A DNA stretch of 64,000 bases from Sinorhizobium shofinae. Its GTDB lineage: Bacteria; Pseudomonadota; Alphaproteobacteria; Rhizobiales; Rhizobiaceae. The stretch lies in assembly GCA_001704765.1 (NCBI GenBank), contig MBFK01000010.1:124001-188000 (forward strand), given 5' to 3'. Position numbers and translations under genes: made by a program. The stretch's first letter is position 1, and every line of letters begins with the position of its first letter. Shown here piece after piece: positions 17,966 through 27,159 of the stretch. The notes below the pieces were generated by a model. The model was not told the origin of the DNA. It did not search any database and saw only the letters and a list, made by a program, of their open reading frames with translations.

Positions 17966-19182
17966 GAAACGGATTTCAGCCGCTTGCCCTCCGGATCATG
18001 GTTAATCAAGGGGGCGATATCCTTCGTCCAGGCGGAAACGGCCGGCACCCGCGAGCGGTCGACGCGATAAGCGAATTTCTTCGCCACGTCGACGATCTCC
18101 GAAAGCAGCCCGTCTTCGAGCCGAATAGGATCGAGCCCGAGCGCCATGAACTTCTCGTTTTGCACGACGAGATCGTTTTCCGCCGCTTCCTTGCGCGGAT
18201 TGGGCAACCAGGCGATCTCCGAGCCGGTCATCCGCGCGATCATCTCGGCCAGGTCGCGGACGCGGTGCGTCTCGGTCATCTGGTTGAAGATCTCGACGCG
18301 GTTGCCGCGCGCCGGCGGATTGTTGAGGGCGAGCTCGATGCAGCGCACCGAATCCTGGATGTGGATGAAGGCGCGGGTCTGGCCGCCGCTGCCATGAACC
18401 GTCAGCGGATAGCCGATCGCCGCCTGGATCAGGAAGCGGTTGAGCACCGTGCCATAATCGCCGTCATAGTCGAAGCGGTTGATGAGCTGCGGATGCCGGC
18501 GCGTCTGTCCCGTATGGGTGCCCCAGACGATGCCCTGATGGAGGTCGGTGATCCTGAGGCCGTCATTCTTCGCATAGAATTGGAAGAGCAGCTGATCGAG
18601 ACACTTGGTCATGTGGTAAATCGAGCCCGGATTGGACGGGTAGAGGATTTCCTGGCTGACTGTCTCGCCGTCCATCGTCTCGATCCCGACCGGCAGATAG
18701 CCCTCCGGAATGGCCGCGCCGATCGTCGAATAGCCATAGACGCCCATGGTGCCGAGATGCACGAGATGGGCGTCGAGGTCGAGCTCGACCAGCGCATTCA
18801 AGAGGTTGTGCGTGGCGTTGACGTTGTTGTTGACGGTGTAGTTCTTGTGGCGGTCGCTCTTCATGGAATAGGGCGCGGCGCGCTGCTCTGCGAAATGCAC
18901 GATCGCATCGGGGCGATGTTCGGCAAGCCACTTCTTCAGGAGTTCGTAGTCGCGCGCGAGGTCGATCAGATTGAAATGGATGCGCCGGCCGGTCTCCGCG
19001 TGCCAGATACGGGTGCGCTCCTGAATGGAGTCCATCGGGGTCAAGGATTGCACGCCGAGCTCGGTGTCGATCCAGCGGCGGGAGAGATTGTCGAGAATGT
19101 GGATGTCGTGGCCCGCATCGGACAAATGCAACGCCGTGGGCCAGCCCACAAAACCGTCGCCGCCGAGGATAGCAATCTTCAT
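17962..19182 (-). CDS. sqdB: UDP-sulfoquinovose synthase SqdB
   Basis: A 406-residue SDR-type enzyme that converts UDP-glucose and sulfite to UDP-sulfoquinovose, the head-group donor of sulfolipid SQDG. The N-terminus MKIAILGGDGFVGWPTALHL carries the NAD motif. The long family-specific features include SRRWIDTELGVQSLTP, YTVNNNVNATHNLLNAL, LGTMGVYGYS and SIYHMTKCLDQLL (YxxxK). I chose ATG 19182, preceded by GGAGA at good spacing; longer in-frame starts lie in non-coding sequence. It is the first gene of sqdBDC. SQDG can replace phospholipids under phosphate limitation; no pho box was identified. Confidence 0.93.
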   Translation of the reverse strand: MKIAILGGDGFVGWPTALHLSDAGHDIHILDNLSRRWIDTELGVQSLTPMDSIQERTRIWHAETGRRIHFNLIDLARDYELLKKWLAEHRPDAIVHFAEQRAAPYSMKSDRHKNYTVNNNVNATHNLLNALVELDLDAHLVHLGTMGVYGYSTIGAAIPEGYLPVGIETMDGETVSQEILYPSNPGSIYHMTKCLDQLLFQFYAKNDGLRITDLHQGIVWGTHTGQTRRHPQLINRFDYDGDYGTVLNRFLIQAAIGYPLTVHGSGGQTRAFIHIQDSVRCIELALNNPPARGNRVEIFNQMTETHRVRDLAEMIARMTGSEIAWLPNPRKEAAENDLVVQNEKFMALGLDPIRLEDGLLSEIVDVAKKFAYRVDRSRVPAVSAWTKDIAPLINHDPEGKRLKSVS

Positions 19183-19308
19183 GCGCGATTCTCCTGATCG
19201 GGAAGAGGACAGGGTGACCTGATAGGGTAGGATTGTGACAAAGCTGCAATGCTTGCAAATGTCTTTTTGTTCCTGCACAGAAAAAGCAAAATCCTCCCGG
19301 AGAATGCC

Positions 19309-19764
19309 ATGTCACTGATTTCGCTTGCCGGCGAGTTGACCGAGACCGGCCACCGATTGATCCAGCGGGTCTATTACGAAGACACCGATTTTTCCGGCGT
19401 CGTCTACCATGCCCGCTACCTGCATTTCATGGAGCGCGCGCGGACCGACTATCTGCGGTTGCTCGGCGTGGAGCAAGCATCGCTCGCCGTCGAGGGCGAT
19501 GCGGAAGGCCTCGTTTTCGTCGTTCACCGCATGGAGATCGACTTCAAGTCGCCGGCGCGCATGGACGATGTCCTGACGATAGAGACGGCGACGGAGAAGG
19601 CCGGCGGCGCCAAGATGGTGCTACAGCAGGAGATCCGCCGCGCCGGCGCGTTGCTGATCGCGGCCAAGGTGATCATCGCCGTGATCAACGGGCAGGGCCG
19701 CCCGCGCCGATTGCCGGAGGCACTGGCGACGAAGTTCCTGGCGGCGCAGAGAGCGGCGGCGTAA
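19309..19764 (+). CDS. ybgC: YbgC, Tol-Pal-associated acyl-CoA thioesterase
   Basis: A 151-residue hotdog-fold thioesterase. The signature RVYYEDTDFSGVVYHARYLHFMERART contains the catalytic Asp of the YbgC/4-HBT family. ATG 19309 gives the usual short N-terminal extension before the conserved segment. ybgC normally leads the tol-pal operon (ybgC-tolQRAB-pal-cpoB). Here it is separated from tolQ by about 3.5 kb holding ligD and ku on the opposite strand, so it must have its own promoter. It is divergent from sqdB. Confidence 0.92.
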   Translation: MSLISLAGELTETGHRLIQRVYYEDTDFSGVVYHARYLHFMERARTDYLRLLGVEQASLAVEGDAEGLVFVVHRMEIDFKSPARMDDVLTIETATEKAGGAKMVLQQEIRRAGALLIAAKVIIAVINGQGRPRRLPEALATKFLAAQRAAA

Positions 19765-19770
19765 GACGTC

Positions 19771-22365
19771 CTACTTCGCGACCGAATCCATCATCTTCTT
19801 TGTCAGCGACTGCTTGATCTTGCCGATTTCGCGCCAAGGGTCGGTGTCCGCTTCGATGCGCTCGAGGATGTCGCCGATGCGGAAGGTGTTGGCTGCGCTC
19901 AGGTTTTCGAGTTCATCCCAACCGACCGGCGTGGCGATCGGCCCGCCTTCGCGGGCGCGGCTGGAATAGGGGGAGATCGCCGTGGCGCCGCGCTCGTTTC
20001 TCAGCCAGTCGATGAAGATCCGCCCCTTGCGCTTAGCCTTCGACATGGTGGCAACAAAATGATCCGGATCGCGATCGGCGATGTTCTGCGCCACGGCCTT
20101 GGCGAAGCTCTTTGCATCATCCCAGGCGGCACGCCGGACAAGCGGCACGACGACGTGAACGCCCTTGCCGCCGGTCACCAGGGCGAAGGATTGCAGACCG
20201 ATGCCCGCGAGTTCGTCGCGCAAGGCAACCGCGGCGTTCTTCACGGTCGTGAAGTCGACGCTCGGATCGGGATCGAAATCGAAGACCAGCCGGTCGGGTG
20301 TTTCCAGCCTGTCGATCGTCGCACCCCAGATGTGAAACTCGAGCGTGCCCATCTGCACGGCGGCGACCAGCCCCTTGGCATCCCGCACATACATGTAGTT
20401 CTCGGTACCGCCGGACGATTCTTCGATCGGTACCTCCTTGATCTCGTCGGGAAAGCCGTCGCTGGCGTGTTTCTGGTAGAAACAATGCCGCTGGCCGCCC
20501 TGCGGACAGCGCACCAGGGACAAGGGATGGTCGGCGACAAAGGGGAGCATCCGCCCCGCGACCACCGCATAGTAGCGGGCAAGGTCGATCTTGGTGATGC
20601 CCTGGCCTTGGAAGAGGATTCGATCGGGATGCGAGATGCGGATGCCGACGACATCGTCGCCGCCGTGTCCTGGAGCCGCCCCGCTCGTTGACGAGGACTT
20701 GCTCCTGCTGGTCTTTGACGTCGCCTCTGTCGGTTTCGGTGTTTCGAGCTTCACGGCTTTAGCCTCCTTGTCCTCGCGTAATCCCTCGAACGAGCCGTGG
20801 CGGATATGCCCGTCAGCGGTAAACTCCGCGAAATCCACCTCCGCCACAAGGTCGGGTTTTAGCCAGACAGCATCTCGGCTTCTTTCCCGTGGCACTTGAT
20901 CGAAGGGCGGCGTCCGGCGTTTGCGTTTCGCAAGGGCCGCAGCAAGCGCCTCCATCACCTTTTCTCCGAAGCCGGTGCCGACGCCGCCCCGATAGATCAG
21001 CTTGCCGCCCTCGAAAGTGCCGAGGAGAAGCGAGGCGAAGGCGCGCCCTTTCTTGGTCGAAGGGGTATAGCCGCCGATAACGAACTCCTGGCGTTTCGTG
21101 CATTTGACCTTCAGCCAGCTTCGCGTGCGGCCGCTGCGATAGGGGGCCTTCGCCTCCTTGGCGATGATGCCTTCCTGCCCGGCCTTGCACATCGCGGCCA
21201 AGACGTGCTCGCCATTGCCGCGGATATGCTCGCTGTACTGGACGGTCGCCGTGGTACCGAGCGAGCCGAGCAGCGCCTCCAGCTTCTCCTTCCTTTCGAC
21301 GAGCGGCCTGCGGCTCAGGTCCTCGCCGTCGAGTTCGATCAGGTCAAAGGCGTAAAAGCGCGTGCTCGCACCGGTCCTCAGAGCCTTTTGCAGGGCGGAG
21401 AAATTCGAACCTTCGTCCGCCAGCGCCACCACCTCGCCGTCTATCAGGGCGGAGTCGCATTCGAGCTCCGCAAGGGCGGCGGCAATCGCCGGGAACTTCT
21501 CGGTCCAGTCGAGACCGTTGCGCGTATAGCAGCGGGCGGCCCCGCCGCCGACGGCGGCCATCAGGCGGTAGCCGTCGAACTTGGCTTCGTTCAGCCAATC
21601 ATCGCCAGCGGGTGCTTTGGTGACCAGCGTGGCAAGCTGCGGCGGCCGGAAGGCGGGTGGTTTGACGGAAGTTTTTCGCGCCGCACGCTTGCTCCGACCC
21701 TCGTCTTGCGCAACTGCGCCAGCCTTGAGATTGGCGGCCGTACTTTTGTTCGAATGCCAGACGCGTGCCCGTTTTTCGCCCCGGCCCTCGGCGATCTCGT
21801 CCATCGTGCGACCGGTCCGGACGCTGGTCACGTGGTCCTTGACGAGCCTCTCGCCGTCCTCTGTTGCAATATTGTCGTCCTGCTTGACCAGGAGCCAGCT
21901 TTCACGCTTTTCGCCGTCCCGCGGACGCATGCGCACGAGCGCCCAGCCGCCCTCCATGCGGTTGCCGTGCAGGCGGAAGGTGAGCTTGCCTTCCTTCAAG
22001 CCCTCCTCGGGATCGTCTTCCGGTTCCCACCAGCCGGTATCCCAGAGCATCACGGTACCGCCGCCATACTCGCCTTCCGGGATGGTGCCTTCGAAGTCGC
22101 CATAGGCCAAGGGATGATCCTCGGTGCGGATGGCAAGGCGCTTGTCCTGCGGGTTGAGGCTCGGTCCGCGGGTGACCGCCCAGCTCTTCAGGACGCCGTC
22201 CCATTCGAGGCGAAAATCGTAGTGCAGCCGGGTCGCGTCGTGCTTCTGGACGAGAAAGCGCTTCCTGCCGGGATGCGCGCGGGCAACCGCGCCCTTTGGT
22301 TCGCGAGTCTTCGTAAAATCGCGGCGCCGATTGTATTCGGAAAGCGGTTCACTGCGCGCGGCCAT
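19771..22365 (-). CDS. ligD: Multifunctional ATP-dependent DNA ligase LigD (NHEJ)
   Basis: An 864-residue three-domain end-joining enzyme. An N-terminal 3'-phosphoesterase (about 35-190: HDATRLHYDFRLEWDGVL, DFEGTIPEGEYGGG) comes first. The central ligase domain (about 240-540) carries the adenylated Lys of the EAKFDGYR motif near residue 262. The C-terminal polymerase/primase domain (about 575-864) has LEFHIWGA and FDFDPDP near 697. All catalytic motifs look intact. It follows ku by nine bases in one operon. It seals double-strand breaks by non-homologous end joining together with Ku. Confidence 0.95.
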   Translation of the reverse strand: MAARSEPLSEYNRRRDFTKTREPKGAVARAHPGRKRFLVQKHDATRLHYDFRLEWDGVLKSWAVTRGPSLNPQDKRLAIRTEDHPLAYGDFEGTIPEGEYGGGTVMLWDTGWWEPEDDPEEGLKEGKLTFRLHGNRMEGGWALVRMRPRDGEKRESWLLVKQDDNIATEDGERLVKDHVTSVRTGRTMDEIAEGRGEKRARVWHSNKSTAANLKAGAVAQDEGRSKRAARKTSVKPPAFRPPQLATLVTKAPAGDDWLNEAKFDGYRLMAAVGGGAARCYTRNGLDWTEKFPAIAAALAELECDSALIDGEVVALADEGSNFSALQKALRTGASTRFYAFDLIELDGEDLSRRPLVERKEKLEALLGSLGTTATVQYSEHIRGNGEHVLAAMCKAGQEGIIAKEAKAPYRSGRTRSWLKVKCTKRQEFVIGGYTPSTKKGRAFASLLLGTFEGGKLIYRGGVGTGFGEKVMEALAAALAKRKRRTPPFDQVPRERSRDAVWLKPDLVAEVDFAEFTADGHIRHGSFEGLREDKEAKAVKLETPKPTEATSKTSRSKSSSTSGAAPGHGGDDVVGIRISHPDRILFQGQGITKIDLARYYAVVAGRMLPFVADHPLSLVRCPQGGQRHCFYQKHASDGFPDEIKEVPIEESSGGTENYMYVRDAKGLVAAVQMGTLEFHIWGATIDRLETPDRLVFDFDPDPSVDFTTVKNAAVALRDELAGIGLQSFALVTGGKGVHVVVPLVRRAAWDDAKSFAKAVAQNIADRDPDHFVATMSKAKRKGRIFIDWLRNERGATAISPYSSRAREGGPIATPVGWDELENLSAANTFRIGDILERIEADTDPWREIGKIKQSLTKKMMDSVAK

Positions 22366-22374
22366 CGATCGTCC

Positions 22375-22929
22375 TCACGCCGATCTTCGCCGGCTGCGGC
22401 GCGAAGACGACTGCGCCTTTGCCTGCGTCTTCTTCTTGGGTTCGTTGCCTTCGAGGCTCTTCTTCAGGGCGGCCATGAGGTCGACGACATTGTCGCTGCG
22501 CCGTTGCGGCCGCTCGCCTTCCTCGACCTCGACACGGGCCGACTTGCCCTTCATTTTGCGTTTCACAAGGTCCCGGAGCGCCGCCGCGTAATTGTCCTTG
22601 AAGGCCGCGGCGTGGAAGGGAGCGGTCTTGCGCTCGATCAGCGCCGCGGCGACCTCCAGCAGTTCCTTATCCGCTTTGTTGCCGGATATTTCCTTCGGGT
22701 CGAGCAGGACGTATCTGTCGTCCTCGTATTCAAAACCCTTGACGATAACATCGACGTCGACCGGTCCGACGCCTTCGACGCCTTTCTCGTAGTGGATCGG
22801 CTTGCCGGACGGTTTGTGGATCTGCCGAAACGAGATGCTCGCGCCGGAGCGGGTCGCACTGAACAGCTCGACGGGGATCAAGACCAGCGACAGACGAAGT
22901 TGTCCTTTCCAGAGTGCGCGCGCAACCAT
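22375..22929 (-). CDS. ku: Ku-family DNA end-binding protein with a large internal deletion
   Basis: A 184-residue protein; bacterial Ku is normally about 255-300. The N-terminus (MVARALWKGQLRLSLVLIPV, GFEYEDDRYVLLDPKEI) and the C-terminal part (GNKADKELLEVAAALIERK, NVVDLMAALKKSLEG, then a basic tail) are well conserved and in one frame. The middle of the beta-barrel/bridge region, which normally threads DNA and supplies much of the dimer interface, is missing between PKEI and SGNKAD. It is first in an operon with ligD. Whether this shortened Ku can form a ring around DNA is doubtful; it could be non-functional or a minimal variant. Confidence 0.85.
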   Translation of the reverse strand: MVARALWKGQLRLSLVLIPVELFSATRSGASISFRQIHKPSGKPIHYEKGVEGVGPVDVDVIVKGFEYEDDRYVLLDPKEISGNKADKELLEVAAALIERKTAPFHAAAFKDNYAAALRDLVKRKMKGKSARVEVEEGERPQRRSDNVVDLMAALKKSLEGNEPKKKTQAKAQSSSRRSRRRSA

Positions 22930-23308
22930 CGCTATACCCCGCCCAGCCGGGGCCGCGTCACTGCAGTCGAACCATGGCGACGGTTTCGCCTCGGTTGTAT
23001 TCTCGTGCGAGCGCCCATGGACCGGAAACGTGCGAACTTTGGCGAAGTTCCGCGCCGCACCCGCCAGCAAAGCGTCGATCCGGTAACACTCCCTTAACGA
23101 TAATAGTGTCTTTATCTGTGTATCAGGATTTGTGCAGTGCACGTCATCCTTTGACCAAAATTGGCGGCAAGAAGGCAGGCTAAGGCGAGTAGATCGCAAT
23201 GCCGCGAACGGCGGCGATGCCGGGGCATTTTGCAGCAGGACGTTTGGGCGACCCGGTCATGAGCATGAGTTGCTCTTGCCGGGTGTTTGGATTCGGGGAC
23301 TGAGATCG
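22930..23308. other. Intergenic region between divergent ku-ligD and tolQ
   Basis: 379 bases without a supportable gene. It must contain the promoters for the ku-ligD operon (leftward) and the tolQRA operon (rightward). An AT-richer stretch around 23090-23125 is the most promoter-like part, but I cannot assign -35/-10 boxes with confidence. Confidence 0.45.
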
Positions 23309-24028
23309 ATGGAACAGGTTGGATTGGCCGCGACGAGCGATGTGACCCTCTGGTCGCTGTTCATGCAAGCAGGCTTGGTCGTCAAGCTGGTCATGCTGGG
23401 GCTGATTGCAGCTTCGGTTTGGACCTGGGCGATCGTGGTCGACAAGTCGCTCAATTACGGGCGCGTTCGCCGCCAGCTCGACAATTTCGAGCAGGTCTTC
23501 TGGTCCGGACAGTCGCTCGAAGAGCTCTATCGCACCCTCTCCGATCGGCAGACGACCGGCATGGGCGCGATCTTCGTCTCGGCGATGCGCGAGTGGAAGA
23601 AGAGCTTCGAACGCGGCGCCCGCTCGCCGATCGGCCTGCAGATGCGCATCGACCGCGTCATGGATGTGACGCTCGCCCGTGAATCCGAAACGCTCGAGGC
23701 GCGGCTCGGCTCGCTCGCGACGATCGGTTCGGCCGCCCCCTTCATCGGCCTCTTCGGCACGGTCGTCGGTATTATGACTTCGTTCCAGGCGATCGCCGGC
23801 TCGAAATCGACCAACCTCGCCGTCGTTGCGCCCGGTATCGCCGAGGCCCTGCTGGCGACCGCCATCGGTCTGCTCGCCGCTATCCCCGCCGTTATTGCCT
23901 ACAACAAGTTCACTGCCGACGCCGGCAAGCTCAGCGCACGCATGGAAGCCTTCGCCGACGAATTCTCCGCCATCCTGTCGCGGCAGATCGATGAGAAGCT
24001 GCAGCCTTCGCGCCAGGCCGCGCAATAA
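23309..24028 (+). CDS. tolQ: Tol-Pal system inner-membrane protein TolQ
   Basis: A 239-residue MotA/TolQ/ExbB-family proton-channel protein. Three membrane spans are apparent: near residues 15-40 ([20 protein letters not shown]...), 130-155 and 170-195. The conserved channel segments are [21 protein letters not shown] and [26 protein letters not shown]. With TolR it converts proton-motive force to energise TolA and maintain envelope integrity at constriction. ATG 23309 was chosen because upstream in-frame sequence is not family-like. It is first of tolQ-tolR-tolA. Confidence 0.95.
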   Translation: MEQVGLAATSDVTLWSLFMQAGLVVKLVMLGLIAASVWTWAIVVDKSLNYGRVRRQLDNFEQVFWSGQSLEELYRTLSDRQTTGMGAIFVSAMREWKKSFERGARSPIGLQMRIDRVMDVTLARESETLEARLGSLATIGSAAPFIGLFGTVVGIMTSFQAIAGSKSTNLAVVAPGIAEALLATAIGLLAAIPAVIAYNKFTADAGKLSARMEAFADEFSAILSRQIDEKLQPSRQAAQ

Positions 24029-24055
24029 CGACCTTCGAGCACGGAGACGACGCTG

Positions 24056-24508
24056 ATGGGTATGGCAGTAGGCGGAGCCAAGGGATCGGGCGGCGGACGC
24101 CGTCGGCGTAGAGGCAGGAACGGCACGATCAGCGAAATCAACGTCACGCCCCTTGTCGACGTCATGCTGGTGCTCCTGATCATCTTCATGGTGGCGGCAC
24201 CGATGATGACGGTGGGCGTGCCGATCGATCTGCCGGAAACGCAGGCGAAGGCGATGAACGCCGACACCCAGCCGATTACCGTCTCGGTCAATCCGGCCGG
24301 CGAGATCTTCCTGCAGGAAACGCCAATCGGGATCGACGAGGTCGTTCCGAAGCTCGAGGCGATCGCCACGACGGGCTACAACGAGCGCATCTATGTACGC
24401 GGCGATACCAATGCCGACTACGGCACGGTGATGAAAGTCATGGCGCGCATCTCGGCGGCCGGCTTCAAGAATCTCGGGCTCGTAACGCTTCAAGAACAGG
24501 AAAAGTGA
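24056..24508 (+). CDS. tolR: Tol-Pal system protein TolR
   Basis: A 150-residue ExbD/TolR protein with a basic cytoplasmic N-terminus ([12 protein letters not shown]), one membrane span ([16 protein letters not shown]) and a periplasmic domain. The essential span aspartate is in [16 protein letters not shown]. It forms the ion-conducting unit with TolQ. The gene lies 27 bases after tolQ and nine bases before tolA in one operon. Confidence 0.95.
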   Translation: MGMAVGGAKGSGGGRRRRRGRNGTISEINVTPLVDVMLVLLIIFMVAAPMMTVGVPIDLPETQAKAMNADTQPITVSVNPAGEIFLQETPIGIDEVVPKLEAIATTGYNERIYVRGDTNADYGTVMKVMARISAAGFKNLGLVTLQEQEK

Positions 24509-24517
24509 TCCCCTGAC

Positions 24518-25588
24518 ATGAAGGGCAGTCTTGCTACATCTGCTGTCCTCCACGCTCTGGTTCTGACCTGGGCGCTGGTGTCGCTTGGCAGCCCGGCCGA
24601 ATTCGAGGTCGCGGATGTCGAGGCGCTGCCGGTCGACATCGTGCCGGTCGAATCGATCACCCAGATCCAGCAGGGCGACAAGAAGGCGCCGGCCAAAGAA
24701 AAGGCTTCGCCCGTCCCGACCAAGAAGCCGACGCCCGTCGAGAACGCCGAGAACATCGGCGACAATGACGTCGATCTGAAGACGCCGCCGACGCCCAACA
24801 GCAAGCCCGTCCAGAACGAATCCGCCGCCGCCCCCGAAAAGACGGAGAAAGCGCCACCCACGCTGGATCCGGTCAAGGAAGAAATCGAGAAGGTCGAAGA
24901 GACCAAGCCTGCCTCGGAGCCCGCGACCGAGGTCGCGGCGCTGCCAGAACCGAAACAGGAAGTGAAGCCGGACACCAAACCGGAGCCTGCGCCAGCCGAG
25001 GAACAGCCCGCCGAGAACCCCGAGGCCGAGGCGTTGCCTGATAAGGTCCCCACCCCGCAGGTCAAGCCGAAAGTCGAAAAGCCGGCGCAGACGGCCAAGA
25101 CGCCGGAGCGCAAGAAGGAAGAGACCAAGAAGGAGCAGAAGAAGGCGTCCTCCCAGAAGGAGAGCGACTTCAACGCCGACGAGATCGCGGCACTGCTCAA
25201 CAAGCAGGACTCCTCCGGCGGTGGCGCCAAGCGTTCGACGGAAGAGGCGGCACTCGGCGGCAAGAAGACGACCAGCGGCAACACGCTTTCGCAGAGCGAA
25301 ATGGACGCGTTGCGCGGTCAGATCCAGAACAACTGGTCGATCATTCCTGGTATGGCCGATGCGGCGGACGTCCGCATCAAAGTGACTTTCCAGCTCGACC
25401 CCAACGGAGAGTTAATCGGTGAGCCGGAAGTCGAAGCGACAGGCGGTTCGGACGCGGCACGTCGGGCGCTTGCCAGTGGCGCGCGGCGCGCAGTTCTGAA
25501 ATCCGCTCCCTTCAAGGGATTGCCAGCCGACAAGTACGATTCGTGGAGCGAGGTGGTCGTCAACTTCGACCCAAGCTCAATGCTCTAG
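24518..25588 (+). CDS. tolA: Tol-Pal system protein TolA
   Basis: A 356-residue protein with a single N-terminal membrane anchor (about 5-25, SAVLHALVLTWALVSLG, with the SHLS-like TolA/TonB pattern). A long Pro/Glu/Lys/Ala-rich region (about 45-245) spans the periplasm, and a C-terminal TonB-like domain (about 260-356) contains LRGQIQNNWSIIPGM and VTFQLDPNGEL. It transmits energy from TolQR to Pal and TolB. Length and low-complexity linker are normal for alphaproteobacteria. Confidence 0.92.
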   Translation: MKGSLATSAVLHALVLTWALVSLGSPAEFEVADVEALPVDIVPVESITQIQQGDKKAPAKEKASPVPTKKPTPVENAENIGDNDVDLKTPPTPNSKPVQNESAAAPEKTEKAPPTLDPVKEEIEKVEETKPASEPATEVAALPEPKQEVKPDTKPEPAPAEEQPAENPEAEALPDKVPTPQVKPKVEKPAQTAKTPERKKEETKKEQKKASSQKESDFNADEIAALLNKQDSSGGGAKRSTEEAALGGKKTTSGNTLSQSEMDALRGQIQNNWSIIPGMADAADVRIKVTFQLDPNGELIGEPEVEATGGSDAARRALASGARRAVLKSAPFKGLPADKYDSWSEVVVNFDPSSML

Positions 25589-25593
25589 ACAGG

Positions 25594-25643
25594 TTGGGGC
25601 GCGATGTGGCGGAAAAACCGCGCACACTTTCCTCACCCCGCCC
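25594..25643. repeat. Intergenic palindromic element, copy 3 (tolA-tolB gap)
   Basis: It carries the inner hairpin GCGG-AAAAA-CCGC followed by CACACTTTCCTC and a CCCCGCCC arm, as in the elements at 5056 and 9659; the outer arm pairing is weaker here. It fills most of the 81-base tolA-tolB gap and could attenuate or stabilise read-through mRNA. Confidence 0.6.
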
Positions 25644-25669
25644 AGAAAGATGAAAGGCTGAAAGGCTTT

Positions 25670-26977
25670 ATGGAAATGCTGAGACGCAATTTTTTCCGTC
25701 TTTTCACGCTGATGTTTGCAGGCGTGCTCTTCGCTGCGCCGGCAAACGCCGTTGTGGAGATCGACATCAACAAGGGTAACGTCGAGCCCCTGCCGATCGC
25801 GGTGACGGACTTCCTGCAGGGAGAGCTCGCCCAGAAGATCTCCGACGTCGTCGCTGCCGATCTCAAGCGCTCCGGGCTTTTTGCGCCGATCGACAAGGGC
25901 GCCTTCATCGAGAAGATCGCCAATCCCGACGCTGCTCCGCGCTTTGAGGACTGGAAGGTGATAAATGCGCAGGCGCTCGTCATCGGCCGCGTCACTCAGG
26001 AAGGTGACGGCAGGCTGAAGGCGGAGTTCCGCCTGTGGGACACCTTTGCCGGGCAGCAGATGCTCGGCCAGCAATTTTACACCCAGCCGGAAAACTGGCG
26101 TCGCGTCGCCCATATCATCGCGGACGCGATCTATGAGCGGATCACCGGCGAAAAAGGCTATTTCGATACGCGCATCGTCTATGTCGCCGAAAGCGGACCG
26201 AAGAATGCCCGCAAGCGTCAGCTCGCGATCATGGACCAGGACGGCTTCAACGCCCGCGCGCTCACCAATTCGAACGACATCGTGTTGACGCCGCGCTTCT
26301 CGCCGAACCGCCAGGAAATCACCTACATGTCCTTCGAGAACCAGCAGCCGCGCGTTTATCTGCTGCAGCTCGAAACCGGACAGCGCGAAGTGGTGGGCAA
26401 TTTCCCGGGCATGACCTTTGCGCCGCGCTTCTCGCCGGACGGGCAGCGGGTGATCATGAGCCTGCAGCAGGAAGGCAACGCCAACATCTATACGATGGAC
26501 CTGCGCTCGCGCACGACGACGCGGCTGACCAACACCGCGGCGATCGACACCTCGCCCTCCTATTCACCGGACGGCAGCCGGGTTGTCTTTGAAAGCGACC
26601 GCGGCGGCAAGCAGCAGCTCTATGTCATGGGTGCCGACGGTTCCGGCCAGACGCGCATTTCCTTCGGCGACGGTTCCTACTCGACGCCGGTCTGGTCTCC
26701 GCGCGGCGACCTGATCGCCTTTACCAAGCAGTCGGGCGGCAAGTTCTCGATCGGCGTGATGAAGCCGGACGGCTCCAGCGAGCGTATCCTCACCACCGGT
26801 TTCCACAACGAGGGACCGACCTGGGCGCCCAACGGCCGCGTTCTGATGTTCTTCCGTCAGAATGCGGGTGCCGGCGGCCCCCAGCTCTATTCCATCGATC
26901 TGACGGGCTACAACGAGCAGCTCATCCAGACCCAGGGCTTCGCTTCCGATCCGGCCTGGTCGCCGCTGATGGAATAG
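25670..26977 (+). CDS. tolB: Tol-Pal system periplasmic beta-propeller TolB
   Basis: A 435-residue secreted protein. The signal peptide ([20 protein letters not shown]) is followed by the N-terminal TolA-box region ([18 protein letters not shown]) and a six-bladed propeller made of repeats such as [39 protein letters not shown] and [12 protein letters not shown]. It binds Pal and TolA. ATG 25670 was chosen because it places the signal peptide at the N-terminus; a longer frame would read the palindromic repeat upstream. It ends [18 protein letters not shown], the usual TolB C-terminus. Confidence 0.94.
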   Translation: MEMLRRNFFRLFTLMFAGVLFAAPANAVVEIDINKGNVEPLPIAVTDFLQGELAQKISDVVAADLKRSGLFAPIDKGAFIEKIANPDAAPRFEDWKVINAQALVIGRVTQEGDGRLKAEFRLWDTFAGQQMLGQQFYTQPENWRRVAHIIADAIYERITGEKGYFDTRIVYVAESGPKNARKRQLAIMDQDGFNARALTNSNDIVLTPRFSPNRQEITYMSFENQQPRVYLLQLETGQREVVGNFPGMTFAPRFSPDGQRVIMSLQQEGNANIYTMDLRSRTTTRLTNTAAIDTSPSYSPDGSRVVFESDRGGKQQLYVMGADGSGQTRISFGDGSYSTPVWSPRGDLIAFTKQSGGKFSIGVMKPDGSSERILTTGFHNEGPTWAPNGRVLMFFRQNAGAGGPQLYSIDLTGYNEQLIQTQGFASDPAWSPLME

Positions 26978-27071
26978 TGTCCACAGTTGTGGCGGGAAAT
27001 GCGGCCAACGTGCCGCTTTCTCGCCGCAAAGTGCTGTTGTAGCAGGCGCTCCGCCGCAGATTGTCGATTTG

Positions 27072-27101
27072 TTAACCATACCTGTTGAAAAGCAATTAAC
27101 C
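27072..27101 (+). promoter_or_regulatory. Candidate CtrA-binding sites upstream of pal
   Basis: A half-site TTAACCAT (27072-27079) is followed by TTGA-N7-TTAACC (27085-27101), one base off the TTAA-N7-TTAAC consensus. They lie 59-88 bases before the pal start. CtrA itself is encoded in this window. Tol-Pal acts at division, so cell-cycle control of pal is plausible. Confidence 0.55.
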
Positions 27102-27159
27102 GCTTCCGGTTACAGTCTGGCAACCGTGAATTCAGACACTTCTCAAGGAGACCCGGCCC

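Noticed and set aside
20896-23097. A 733-codon plus-strand open frame across ligD and ku
   Set aside because: It lies opposite clearly real ligD domains; the sequence is low-information and not protein-family-like.
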